From the NCBI GenBank assembly GCA_051453625.1, contig JBOZIK010000001.1, positions 274,038,220 to 274,065,455 on the forward strand: a stretch of 27,236 nucleotides of DNA, given 5' to 3'. The position numbers and the translations under genes are program-made. The notes below the pieces were generated by a model. That model did not search any database and was not told the DNA's origin. It saw only the letters and a list, made by a program, of their open reading frames with translations. How positions within the stretch are numbered: position 1 is the stretch's first letter; every line of letters starts with the position of its first letter. Of this stretch, positions 8,853 to 19,460 are shown piece by piece. The stretch is from Welwitschia mirabilis. Lineage: Eukaryota; Gnetophyta; Gnetopsida; Welwitschiales.

Positions 8853-9020
8853 CAATGTTAATAAGGTGATAGTCCAACTGGTCTAACACTTTTCCTCCAT
8901 TCACAAAGTTATGGGGTTGAACTTTTGGATGCTCTGCTTGGCACTCTATGAGGCCTTTAAGTGATCATGATGGCTGTATATCCATGTAGAGGTATGATTA
9001 CTAAAAAGTTCGAATTTGAC
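8853..9020 (+). mobile_element. SINE-like copy H, best-preserved box A
   Basis: GATAGTCCAACTGGTC at 8868-8883 contains TAGTCCAACTG, a full match to the pol III box A consensus TRGYNNARNNG. About 35 bases on comes gggttgaacttttggatgct, a box B that has lost one base. Then come ctgcttggcactctatgagg and a tail running into gttcgaatttgac. The core AATTAAATCATTTG is deleted in this copy. Confidence 0.7.
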
Positions 9021-9133
9021 ATTTAATTAGCATCCTTCCTTAAAAGTATAGAATCCTCATCACTCAAATGAATGATTTAATTACATCTAGAGCCTCATAG
9101 TGTGTCAAGAATGACATTCAAAGGTTTAAATAT
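9008..9133 (-). mobile_element. SINE-like copy I, 5'-truncated, tail to tail with copy H
   Basis: The minus strand starts in the box B region (AAACCTTTGAATGTCATT). It keeps GACACACTATGAGGCTCTAG, GTAATTAAATCATTCATTTG and TTTTAAGGAAGGATGC, and ends in sequence shared with the tail of copy H (9008-9020). The head with box A is missing. Confidence 0.6.
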
Positions 9134-9250
9134 CAAATATGACAAAATAAACTAAATATAAGATATTTTATTTTTAAGTTTATAACTACATAAATCATTG
9201 TTGAAGTTGCTTGAAATATTAGTAAATAAGAATGACTCTAATAAAGAATT

Positions 9251-9416
9251 CAATGGGATGATAGTTCAACTAAAGGGATATTTATTTTTAATTTAGGATA
9301 TTATGAGTTTTCTTCCACATTGTGAAGCCTTAGTGTAATTAATTTATTTGTTTTAGCACTCACGGTGGTCATACTTCTAGGGCAAGATGTAGTTACTAAA
9401 AGTTTTAAGTCTAATT
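9251..9416 (+). mobile_element. SINE-like copy J with 13-bp target-site duplication
   Basis: It begins caatgggatgatagttcaac and keeps ttaggatattatgagttttc, attgtgaagccttagtgtaa and ttaatttatttgttttagca, with a GGTGGTCATACTTCTAGGG module and a tail ending gtctaatt. About 20 bases after box B are deleted. ctaataaagaatt (9238-9250) and ctagtaaagaatt (9417-9429) flank it, matching at 12 of 13 bases, as expected for an insertion duplication. Confidence 0.7.
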
Positions 9417-9429
9417 CTAGTAAAGAATT

Positions 9430-10100
9430 TTACTTTTATTTATTTTTTAAAAATATTAAGTTTATTCCATAAAAGACACTTGACGTAGGAGAGAGTGGTA
9501 CTAGACTACAAGTTTTTTGAGAATATAAACATTAAAAATTATTAAAATTATAGAATAAGATGATTTTTCCCCTATATTACAGATGCTTAAAAATTAGATA
9601 GTTAAATATTTTTAGTTATATATTACAAGTTTTTTCTTTAGAAATTAACTTTTGCTTTTGTATTTCTTATTGATAACACTTCCCTAAAACAACCAAAATT
9701 GTAAGAGTTAATGTTCATGATACTTTATTTTCCCTTTATAAATCATGTTTTTCTTTATATAATAAAGTAATGAAAATATTTTAATATCTCATTATGAAAA
9801 TAATCCATACCATAAATTGTGGAAGAAAAAAGGATAATCAATTCTAAAGTCAAAGGAAAGAATAAAGTAACATAATCAGTGAATCATGTATGCATAAGTT
9901 TCATCTACAGTTCATAAGAGAGCAAATCTTTATGGAGGAAGTATCTTCCATGAATTAAGAAATTTATAGTTTAGTTGACATGCCTCTTTATTCACTAATG
10001 TTTACATTTCCTCATGTAAGTAAAAGCCACAATAACACCATACTTTATCTAAGGGTGTCAAAATCCTAAAAATGTTGATACACTTTTATCTTAAGTTAAT
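9430..10100. other. A+T-rich intergenic DNA, nothing recognised
   Basis: No coding, tRNA-like or repeat structure was supportable on either strand. Confidence 0.5.
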
Positions 10101-10102
10101 TT

Positions 10103-11265
10103 ATGGATGTGAAGATGTACGAAGTTTATATGTTTTTTTTCCTAGGATGACATATGCCTCATAATGTTGGCTCACAGTAACAAATTAAATGTCTTTAACA
10201 ATTAACGATTGTAAAGATATCCAACCAAGTTGGCATAGCTTTACTAAATGTTTGAATGAGCTCCAACAGGATAATGTGCCTTTGTAAAACTTTCAAATGT
10301 GTGCTAACAAGTTGTTTCATCTTTGTAAGGCATCTGATTCATGCTAATAAGAGGGCATGGCTTTGTTTAGATTTTGACTTGAATTCAATGTCATTTATGA
10401 GGGTGTACTAACTTGTTAACATAAATTTGTCCACTTCTTCAAAGGCCTATTATTAAGGAAAAATTTACAATGGCATATCATCTTGTTGGTACATTTTTCT
10501 AATGCATAACATTTATGACTATAATTAGTGCATTATAAATTACCTAAGAAATCCAACTACTTCAAATAAGAATGTAACATAACATTTCAAGTAGCCTAGA
10601 TTCATATGACTTGTATGCTATTAGTGCCTCTATCCTATTGACTTACCTTAATGCACTTATGTATATAAATGGATGTAAACATGCATCAAGTTTATATGTC
10701 TTTTTCTTAGGATACCATGTGTCTCACCATGTCGACACACCTCAATAAGTTGACATGTCTTTGCCAATTAATGGTTTTAAAGATACCCCATCAATTTGGC
10801 ATATCTTCACTAAATGTTTGAAGAAATACCAAGAAGTTAGAACTCCTTTTCCAAGCATTTAAATGTTTGCTGAAAAGCTATTCCATCTATTTAAAATGTT
10901 TGAATCATGCTAATAAAAGGGTGTACCTTTGTCTAGATTAGGACTTGAAACTATTATTATTTAGAAGGGCTTACTAACTTGTTAACATATATTCCTCCAC
11001 TCCTTGAGTGGTGTGACATTTAGAAAAATTTTATAAGGGTGTGTCATCTTGTTTATGCATGTTTGCTAATGCATGGATAGCTATACCAATAAGATTGTTC
11101 TCGCATCAACTTCACCTAACATTTATGACTACAATTAATGCATGATAAATTATTTGAGAAATTCAAATATTCTAAATAAAATTATAAAGTAGCTTTGTTT
11201 CATATGACTTACATGTTGCTAGTGCCTCTAACCCACTGACTTGCATTAATGCACTAATGCTTATC
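10103..11265. repeat. Diverged tandem duplication, two units of about 0.57-0.6 kb
   Basis: Unit 1 (10103-10668) begins atggatgtgaagatgtacga and unit 2 (10669 to about 11265) begins atggatgtaaacatgcatca. Matching landmarks follow in order: aagtttatatg; ggcata/ggcatatcttcactaaatgtttgaa; catgctaataa; actaacttgttaacata; acatttatgactacaattaatgca; gtgcctctaacc. By eye identity is roughly 70-75%. Unit 2 carries an extra stretch of about 40 bases before acatttatgac. There are no TG...CA ends and no coding potential, so I do not call LTRs. Confidence 0.75.
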
Positions 11266-11437
11266 TACTTCAAACTAAGCCTTCAACTTACATACAAGCT
11301 ATTTCCATGGCTATGTTCTTATGTACACACTTTATCCCATACTCCATTAGATATATTTAAGAGGATTTATTAAACCTTTTATGGTTTAATATATTATAAT
11401 TATGTATCTCCATTCTAACTCCTTCTTTACTTGATGG

Positions 11438-11496
11438 TTTTTCTCCCTTTCTCCCTTTCTTCTTTTTTTCTTCCTCCTTTTTTCCCTCTTTTTTTT
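11438..11496 (+). repeat. 59-base pure pyrimidine tract
   Basis: No purine interrupts 11438-11496, which is made of repeated CCCTTT and CTTC groups. It continues with two single A interruptions to about 11510. Such tracts can form triplex structures or arise by slippage. Confidence 0.85.
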
Positions 11497-11510
11497 ATCT
11501 TTCATTTTTT

Positions 11511-12490
11511 GACAAATTCTCTCTAAATACATACCTTGTACAATAATAACAAATGTTTTTGATACTGTTACTGAATTTTTCTCACTTGTCGTACAAATAT
11601 TCTATTACTTCTTTTAGAGGTCTTAAAAACATTTTTATAAAAAAACATATTTAAAGGATTTGAAATACAAAATCTTTAAAGTTTACTCATTCCATTATCA
11701 TTCTCTTCTAACCCATCTTGCGTAAAGATATTAATTGATTTCCTTTTTTAGCAACAACATCATTATTTCTCTATTTTTCTTTTGTTATGTATGCTTTTAA
11801 GTGAGATAATATACATCATTCTTTATGAATAATGTTTTACCTATTCAATATTAATTTGAATGTAAAATTAAATTATTCTTTTTATTTAAAAAACTCTTTG
11901 AGAAAATTTTGAATAATTATTCTTAGGGCAAAAAAAAAAGAGATTCATTTTTAGTATTTATATTTTTATTCTTTCTTTTTCTTATAAGCAAAGCCTTAGC
12001 TCTTCTTCTTTCCTTTCTAAATTACCAACATATATGCATTATATAAATAACATAAAATCCATGCTAATACAAGTCAGAAAAAGAATTTATTCTTTGAAGA
12101 CTGCATGTCACATACATTTGGAAGAAGACACAAATGAATTTTAATTCTAATTTTAAGGTGATTCTTATTTTGTATTTTTCTAATTATAAAAATAATTATT
12201 AACAACTTTTGTTGTTATTTTAGAATATTATTAAAGAATTAGTTTTGGTCTTAGATTCTTATCTTAAGGGAATGAAGGATACAAGTTTCACCTCCTACAA
12301 AACAAAGATAGACATAAAGAATTAAAGGGTTATCAGATAATCTATTTTAGGTATATTTATAAAAAAAGGTTATAAGAGAAAGGTTTGGCTTGGATTCTAG
12401 CTTTGTCTCATGTGAATTAAAGTAGATACATATGTTTTATCATTTTGTCCTTTCTTCATTTCCCCCTAATCCAATTGGGATGATAACCTT
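11511..12490. other. A+T-rich intergenic DNA, nothing recognised
   Basis: Only homopolymer-rich A+T sequence was seen; no domain or repeat could be supported. Confidence 0.5.
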
Positions 12491-12496
12491 TAGGAT

Positions 12497-12790
12497 GTTA
12501 CTGATGGTTTTTAATATTGATACATAAATGTCCCTTTAAGCATAATGGGATATTATCCTAATAGACTTCTTGTCAGGATTCCCATTTTATTTTTTTAATA
12601 AATAGTAATTATTTTAAAAAATTATAGAAACTTCCATGGATAGTTATCTAATTATTTCTAGAAACTTCCTTCTCCCTCAGGATAGTTATAAGAGGATCCA
12701 TTGAAGCATCTTAGAAGACATAGTCTAGAAATAAAGAGCTACAAAATCCATCAAATTATAATCTTTCCTCTCTGTTCTATTAACTAAGGT
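12497..12790 (+). mobile_element. Possible 5' LTR remnant of the Ty3/gypsy relic
   Basis: The segment lies where a 5' LTR should, upstream of the gag relic. It holds a repeated TAGAAACTTCC word (near 12624 and 12659), a TATA-like gttataaga (12685-12693) and AATAAA (12730-12735), in the order of a U3/R region. No primer-binding site and no 3' partner LTR were found, so the limits are guesses. Confidence 0.25.
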
Positions 12791-13289
12791 ATGTCTTTTA
12801 TATGCCTTTCCATTTATGAATTTCCTTTCTTCTTTTGAGTAAGTTTGTTAGGTCTCTATGTTTTCACCCACTGAATTAGTATGAGAGTAAGATAAGGATT
12901 GTAAGAGATCTATGATGATAGAAGATGAGAGGAAAAATAAGTGAGAAGCCTAAATGGATGATCTATATGATACAAATGTTGTGATAAAATATAGAAGATG
13001 AATAAGAGGCTAATATTAGGGAACATAAGATGAGAATAAGAAGGAGATGGTTTAAAGAATGTATGAATGAAAAAAATATTTTGAATATTTCAATAATTAA
13101 CTACAAGGATTGAGATAATGAATGCTTATTAATAATGAAGAATCAATGCCATAAAAAATGATAGTGATGAGGAAAAAAATATTTGATAATATGACATCTA
13201 TTGAAAGGCATTGAGTAGAAAGACCAATTGTTTCTACGACTAATTTCACAAGAAAGAAGACACGTGTAGATGTTCTTAGTTCTAATCAA

Positions 13290-13600
13290 AATTTAAATCT
13301 TGATGCTTTAATTGATTGAATTTGAAGGTAAAAAAATATTTCAAATTAGATTATGTATCCAAAGTAAAAAAGTTTAAGTTAGTTATAACAAAGTTAAAAA
13401 GGAATTTCATAATAAAAATTTAGTGGAAAAACTCATAGTTATAGAGATAGAAAAAGGGTAAAACAAAGATTTAGACCTAGAGAAAGACAGTGCCAATGCC
13501 TAAATTTTTTTTCTCTTTTTAATTACCTACTAGTATTCTCTCTACCAAAGAGTAAAACATATGCAATAAGGAGAAAACATAGTATAATAATACACTAAGG
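13290..13600 (+). pseudogene. Ty3/gypsy gag relic (retrotransposon gag domain)
   Basis: A single frame from about 13326 reads KVKKYFKLDYVSKVKKFKLV...TKLK, followed by a stop-broken stretch containing WKN, KKGKTKI, and a TWRK-like segment leading to FFSLFNYLLVFSL. This matches the layout of plant Ty3/gypsy gag domains: an alpha-helical core, then the LWW, 'I.TW..M' and 'FLP..Y' landmarks. Many stops are present. It lies about 1.5 kb ahead of the reverse transcriptase relic, as expected for an intact gene order. Confidence 0.55.
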
Positions 13601-14369
13601 CATTTTACTAGCTTTTCATGCAATTTAGCTAATTTGAATATGTAAGAAACAAATATTTAGATTCATTAGAGGGTTTTAAATCATTATCGAATACTAGTTT
13701 TTATTGATTAATTCAATATCAATGAATGAAGCATACAAGTTTGCCCTAAGATGTGAATAAAAAAATAAGAAGTCAAAACAAAATGATAGTTGGGAGAAGG
13801 GCACCAAGAAAGACATGACGCTAGATGTGACCAAGTAAGTAATACCACTAAGACTATAACTAAAGACAAACAAGTTCATTAATGATTCTCAAGAACACAT
13901 GTATGAATAATTGAATTAGAAGATAAGAAGCACTAAGAGGATCCCTAATAAAGTCCTTTCATTACAACGCTTCAGGAAACATGATTTCATATTGCCTACA
14001 TGCTTAAGACACATAGAGTGTTATGCAAAGAACATAGCATGTGTAAGAAGAATACAATAAATGTTTATTCAAAGAACTGAATTTAGAGCCTCCTCTTAAA
14101 GAACAAATAACCTCTTTTCCTATATGAGAAAAGAATACAAGGATGAAATCTTTAATATTAACAAAGTAGAGAACCCACACTTTGTGAGAGAATCTTGTGT
14201 GAATGTAGTATTATATTGGTAATAAATTTAAAACCATCATCATGGATTTTAGTAGCCAAGAGATCATGATTGTAGAGCCTATAGTAAAGAAGTTGAATAT
14301 ATTAAAAGGCATCCCAAGCCTTATATAGTATTGTAGTTATAGAGTAATCAATAAATAACGGTTCAACAG

Positions 14370-14560
14370 CATGCTAAAGTGAATTTAAATATTGAACCAT
14401 ATGAGATAGAGAGAATGTGTAATTTAATGTTGATGGAATACCATCTATTTCTTAGAAGATGTTAGGAGTCTGACTTTAGAGTAGTCCATGATGATAGGAA
14501 CAATACCATATTTCTACACTACTATGGAAGAAAGTTGTAATTGTCACCTTTAATAGAGGA
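14370..14560 (+). pseudogene. Ty3/gypsy aspartic protease relic, C-terminal part
   Basis: One frame reads MEYHLFLRRC followed by a stop and, after about ten codons, RNNTIFLHYYGRKL. This resembles the YD..LGRPW region and following strand of plant gypsy proteases. The catalytic D[T/S]G motif could not be found. The call rests partly on its position between the gag and reverse transcriptase relics. Confidence 0.3.
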
Positions 14561-14879
14561 AATAGTTAATAAAACAAAGATGATATCTAGAGTATGTACG
14601 TTGACTTAAAATAAAACTTTAAATATATTTAAAATTTAAGACATATTTTCCTTAGGTATAAAATAAAATAATCATGAAAAGGACAAAGAAATTTCAATAA
14701 AGATGACTGTGTTACTAAACTAGTATGGTAATATTCCTTGAAGGATCTTTCAAATGGACACCCCTAAAATAAACATCATTTATGAAACTGACTTTATTTT
14801 AAGAGTTATTTTTCTTAACACGGTAACATATAAAAACATACATCATACTAGTAGAAAGTGATGATATTAAAGGACAAGT

Positions 14880-15373
14880 TAATAATTTTTGTAGAAAAAC
14901 TGATGTGAGAGTGTTTTCCATTTGTTATGCCTAGAGCTTTAATAGCAAATAAGGTTAAAAAGGGATGAGTTACTAAATGGTAGACACACATAGATTTGAG
15001 GGTGGTAAATTACATCATAATTCATTACATATTTTCATTGCCTTACATAAATGATATTATGAATCCTCTATCATATGCATCTTACTTTATTAAGATTTAC
15101 ATCAATACTACTTATCATATAGTTCACATCCAAGAAGAAGATAATTGAATACATCCTTAAAAATGTTAGATGATTTGTATGAGGAATTGATGATGCCTTA
15201 TTAACTAGCAAATTCTCTAGTGAAATTTATGATATTAATGATAAAAACACTAAAGGATTTTATTAGTTAATGTGTTGTTAGGTTTTAGATAACATTTTTA
15301 TCTTAAGTATCACTTATGAAAAGAATTTTGAGGATCTAGATATAGTTTTAAGGAAGTTGAAAGAAAGAGAAAC
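14880..15373 (+). pseudogene. Ty3/gypsy reverse transcriptase relic
   Basis: From 14951 the frame reads KVKKG, stop, then W-stop-THIDLRVVN, the eroded 'WRMCVDYRALN' block. FSLPYINDIMN and SYASYFIKIY follow (about 15037-15100), eroded versions of the 'FPLPRIDDLLD' and 'GAKYFSKIDL' blocks. After a frameshift come LYEELMMPY (eroded 'LYEWLVMPFGL') and TLKDFIS. A further shift gives LDNIFILS at about 15285-15306, where YFDDILIYS is expected, so the catalytic aspartates are damaged. Several stops fit C-to-T decay of methylated DNA. The order and spacing are those of an RT domain, so I am confident of the family but not of the lineage. Confidence 0.72.
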
Positions 15374-15383
15374 NNNNNNNNNN
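15374..15383. other. 10-N assembly gap inside the gypsy relic
   Basis: The gap falls between the end of the RT palm-like blocks and the connection segment. Confidence 0.95.
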
Positions 15384-15655
15384 TTATAATTCATGTGTAG
15401 TAAGATAGTGCATGTGGATTTGATGATCTATAAAGACATTAAAGATGAACCCAACAAATATTAAAGCTATTAGTAATCATTCCATGTCAAAGAATGTTGA
15501 TGAGGTGTAAAATTTTTATGGATTGGTGAGTTCTTATGAGAAGTTTATATGTAATTTTATAAGAATTACTACATCTATGATATATGCCATTAAAGATAAG
15601 CCAAAGAAGTTTTAATGGATTAAAACTATAGGGAGAAAAAAGCCTTTTAGATTAT
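15384..15655 (+). pseudogene. Ty3/gypsy RT-RNase H connection relic
   Basis: The frame after the gap reads NVDEV-stop-NFYGLVSSYEKF, then ICNFIRITTSMIYAIKDK and KKF-stop-W. This is the eroded 'EVRSFLGL..FYRRFI..FS.IA.PLT..LK....F.W' segment that follows plant gypsy RT. It stops near 15655 before the RNase H catalytic residues. Integrase and a 3' LTR were not found, so the relic is truncated there. Confidence 0.7.
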
Positions 15656-15689
15656 TATAATAAAATTATTATAAGAAGCCTGGGTAGCA

Positions 15690-17510
15690 TTGTTGTGGTG
15701 CATATTTATGCAATCCATACATCCTTAAGTAAAGCCTATCAATCAAAAATGTTTACAAAAAATGCATGCTAGTATACATGATAGTTGACCCAAATGTCGT
15801 ATTTTGTCAAAGGCACTAGGCTTGAAGTTAGAGAATTAATTTGAACAAAGTATTTTTGGCATTTTCTGATTAAGTTCAAGAAACAAAAACAATGCAGAAA
15901 TAAAATGCAAGAGAAATGAAAATGCAATGATTATAGATGAGATGCAAATGAAAATATCCTAATTAATAGATATATTTAACTCTAATCTCTCTCACCATGA
16001 TTAACCCTTGTAACCTAAATCAATTAGGAAATACTATCACTAGATCCTAATTAACATAGGTGATAAGGTATATTGAACAAAATATAATGGAATGTAACTT
16101 CTTTTACTTATGGAAATGTAATAACAAATAAAATACTAAACTAATAATGTCTACCTTAATAAAGGATTCCCTCATAATCTAGATCCGTTATGAAGCTATC
16201 ACCAAATCATAATCAACACAAACCATAAGGGAGACACACATAATGAAAATAAAGCAAATTATTTTTATTAATCTCGAATCAACATTTAGTTACAAAGTAG
16301 CAGCACATTAATTGAGGATACACAGCTCAACACTAAGGAAGACTTCTTTCTATTGCTATGGATGGACCTCTTGCCTTTCGATCTCCCATCATAAGATTGT
16401 CAAATGCCAAAGATAGTTTAGGAAATAAGGGTAAGAAGTATTTATTAAGAGGAAGATCCCAAAAATAGAAACACTAATAACTAGATGAAATCCTAGCAGT
16501 GCCGAAGGGGGCCACATAATACATTAGCAAAGTTAGGTGAAGTTTTGGTGCATTGTTTACAAAGTTAGAAGTAATGTCATCCTGTGTATCGTCTAGATGA
16601 TGATTGAGATGATGCCACGTCATAAAGGATTTCACATCAGCTTCTATCTTAGCTAGTCAACATCCTTATTGGCTTTCTCATGATGTCATCTAGTATAATC
16701 ATCTGGATGATGATAGGGATGATAACCTTTTAAGTTCTTTCATTAAGTTAGATCAGTCTCTTCGATTATCAAATTTCTCCTCAGAATGCTAAGTATTAGA
16801 ATTTGTCTAAAATGCCTTTAAATATGTTAAAGATTATACATTTCTATGATCATTGCATTGACTCTTCATTATTGTCAAAACTCTGCCTAAACCTATTTAA
16901 ATGCCTTACAAAAGTACTCAAAATACCCCATCAAGTACATATAATTTGGCATCATAACATAGCCCCCAACTTAGGCTTATTAGTCCCTAATAAAGTAAGT
17001 AAACAACTACAAATGGCAAGTTGTAATGTCCAAAAATTTACATTTAAAATTTGTCTAATAAGGCTAATACCTTATCTTTGTCAAATCTTTCTCTCAATAA
17101 GCATCATCTACCACTAAATAAATTTGAAGTGTATGTATAATGCATTACATGGCAACCATATAATTCAAGGTATTTATCTTTGATAAAATGGAATTTACTA
17201 GATGTTGAGATGAATGGGTTAATATTATTTAAATATCTTAAATTATACCTATATAGGAGTTCTTTATATAAATATTTTTATGAAGCCTTATCACAAACAA
17301 TATTTAGTGGCTAAGATTTGAAAATAAGACTTCATAACCAATTTCCCCAAACATAATATTTATACTGGCCTAAGTATTAGAGGGAATCTAAATAAATAAA
17401 CATCTCTGCTAAAGCACCCTAATTAAATCTCTTATGTTTTAGACTTAAGATCACCCTCAATAACCAATTGGAATACTGCAAGAGTTGAAACAAAGGGTCT
17501 AAGGTAAAAG
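15690..17510. other. Repeat-like DNA of unknown type
   Basis: The stretch is less A+T-biased in parts and could be LTR or UTR sequence read on the minus strand: near 16260-16275 the minus strand has a poly(A)-signal-like AATAAAAATAA. A plus-strand frame of 104 codons at 16803-17117 has no recognisable domain. Two related 40-base segments (16578 and 16684) are listed separately. No second LTR copy was found in the window. Confidence 0.3.
16578..16728 (+). repeat. Short interrupted direct repeat
   Basis: gtcatc...agatgatgattgagatgat (from 16578) and gtcatc...ggatgatgatagggatgat (from 16684) share head and tail with a spacing of about 106 bases. Confidence 0.5.
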
Positions 17511-17539
17511 TAATGACCTTATTGGTTTACTATCAGATT

Positions 17540-18230
17540 TGCATTGGTGGGAGATAAATGCACTGGGCTGGCATTGGATGAAGGCTTTGACTCATATGCG
17601 CTTGCGGAAAACGCATGGGGATGGAGGAAACATTGAGCAACAGAGCGCGCAGGCGAAGGAGGAATGTTGCAGGAGAAGAAGCAGATCTGCAAGATGACAA
17701 TGGAGGAGGACTGGAGGGAATCACAGGCTAGGAGATCGCTGGTAAGGATGCAGTGTAGGCGAAGAAGTGCGCAGACAGCATGGAGACGTCGGAGGTGGTG
17801 GGTGCGTGGGACAGACATAATGAAGGTGAGCGGGAACGGACGCCGTGAGTAGTCATGGAGAGAAAACGCAGTGAGGGTAGTGCGCGTAGGCAGACAGTGC
17901 ATGAAGAACACGTCAGGCACAGTGAGGATGTGATCAGGCAGCGCATGAGCACGAGGGATGCACAGAAGTAGCAGGGTCAAAGAATATACTGGCTAGCACA
18001 TAGACACACGACGTGATTAGAAAAGACAAGAAAAACACAAGCAGAGAGGAGGAGAGACTAGTGATTTCAAACAAGGGAGCACGTTGACTTGGTTGGATGA
18101 AGGAGAGGATCAATGCGGGTCAAAGAGAATGCACTGTGAGTGGGGAAGGTTCGTTGATAGGATGCAGAGGAGAAGATAACGATTGGCTGGCAGCATGATG
18201 GTCAAGGTAGATAAACCCTTGGGAAAATGT
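17540..18230. other. GC- and purine-rich island 1
   Basis: A sharp change to G+A-rich plus-strand sequence with many CG dinucleotides, between A+T-rich flanks. Several frames are open on both strands, the longest on the minus strand at 17519-17980 (153 codons). Its translation is rich in Ser, Leu, Pro, His and Cys with no domain, as expected from reading the complement of purine-rich DNA. I do not call it a gene. It may be a non-coding part of a retroelement. Confidence 0.45.
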
Positions 18231-18930
18231 TGAGCAACAAGGTTGTTAGCTAAGAAATCAGTGAAAAATAATTTCAAGGAGGAATAACCCGAAACTCATT
18301 GGGAAGGATTATTTTAACTTAAAATTTAGAGCTCACTTAAATATTTTATGACATATGTAATTAAAGTGGCATGTATTGGTGACTTCGACTTGAATTAAAA
18401 AGGGGTAACTCCATTAATATTAGCCACACATAGTTTCCCATAACATGTATCACTATATCTAATGCAATAACTTTAATCTTATACAAAACTAAAGTTCGAG
18501 AGTTTAATTCTAAAACCTCTATACAAGTTACAATAAACTTGTTTCTTTTAAAGTTATTTGACTTAACCGCTTAGGCTAGAATTAACATTAACAATATTTT
18601 ACATAAACCAATTATTAGCTTGTAGTTGTAGGGTACTAAAATAAGAAATAGATAACTCATAGAAATACTTAGATAAATTCAAGATATGTACAATTGTGTA
18701 CTTTACTCAAGGGAAATAGCTCTAAAGAAAAACTTCATATCTTGCACAATAGTTTCTTTACCGTCATATTCGTTCCCCGCATCACAAGCTTGTTATGCCA
18801 TATGCTATTAGCACCTTATACAACCATCACGCGAGGGGTTTCTACTTGATACAATTGGAAATATATTCCATTTACTGTCTCAAAATAATACTTCGTATCA
18901 TGATATCCATCATCAACCTCATGCGAAGGT
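18230..18930. other. A+T-rich spacer between the two islands
   Basis: No gene, repeat or RNA was recognised. The short plus-strand frame at 18795-19010 crosses into island 2 and has no domain. Confidence 0.4.
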
Positions 18931-19460
18931 GGTCATTGAGGCACCCATTACAGAGGAGATCAAGCACGTGGAGGGAGATGCATAACAAAATCGGGGGCAC
19001 AATCGAGTGATGATAGAAGGGAAGTACATCAAAAGCACATCAGAGGCATAACAATGCAGGAATTAGAACGGCAGGAGCAAGGAGATCAGTAGCAAAAGTA
19101 GATGTAGGCACAGGTAGAAAGACGTGAACGCTAGAACAACGGCCTCGCAAAGAAAGATACGCGTATTAGAATAGAGGACAGTGGCAAGATCAGGCGGGAG
19201 ATCACCAAGAGCGACAGAAAATGAATGGTAGTAGGCTAAAAAAAAAGCAACGCTAGAAGGAGGCACAGCAAGAACACATCACCAGAACACTAGAAATATG
19301 AAGACGAAGAACGGGAAGACAGCGCACTTCTAAAGGCCATCACAGGAGGTGCAACGCTAAGAACATAAAAAATGCAGAGTCAAAGGACGATGCCACAACG
19401 ACAAAGAAAGGGGAATTGGAACGAAAGATGGCGACACCGAAAAAGAAAGAACGATGGTTA
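18930..19460. other. GC- and purine-rich island 2
   Basis: Similar composition to island 1 (A+G-rich plus strand, many CG dinucleotides), but I could not align the two. It ends in a T-rich stretch with AATAAA near 19602 followed closely by nine A, which could mark a retroposed or transcribed 3' end on the plus strand. No protein family is visible. Confidence 0.4.

Noticed and set aside
8870-8930. A functional tRNA gene suggested by boxes A and B
   Set aside because: Box B has a deletion, no acceptor stem closes, and the same sequence recurs as a dispersed repeat with a non-tRNA tail. It is SINE, not tRNA.
10103-11265. LTR pair of a retrotransposon
   Set aside because: The two copies are directly adjacent, lack TG...CA ends, and have no internal domain or primer-binding site.
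16803-17117. 104-codon plus-strand frame
   Set aside because: No domain; the surrounding DNA looks like repeat or LTR sequence and the frame is probably fortuitous.
17519-17980. 153-codon minus-strand frame, the longest in the window
   Set aside because: Its composition follows from the complement of purine-rich DNA, overlapping frames on both strands are equally open, and no domain is visible.
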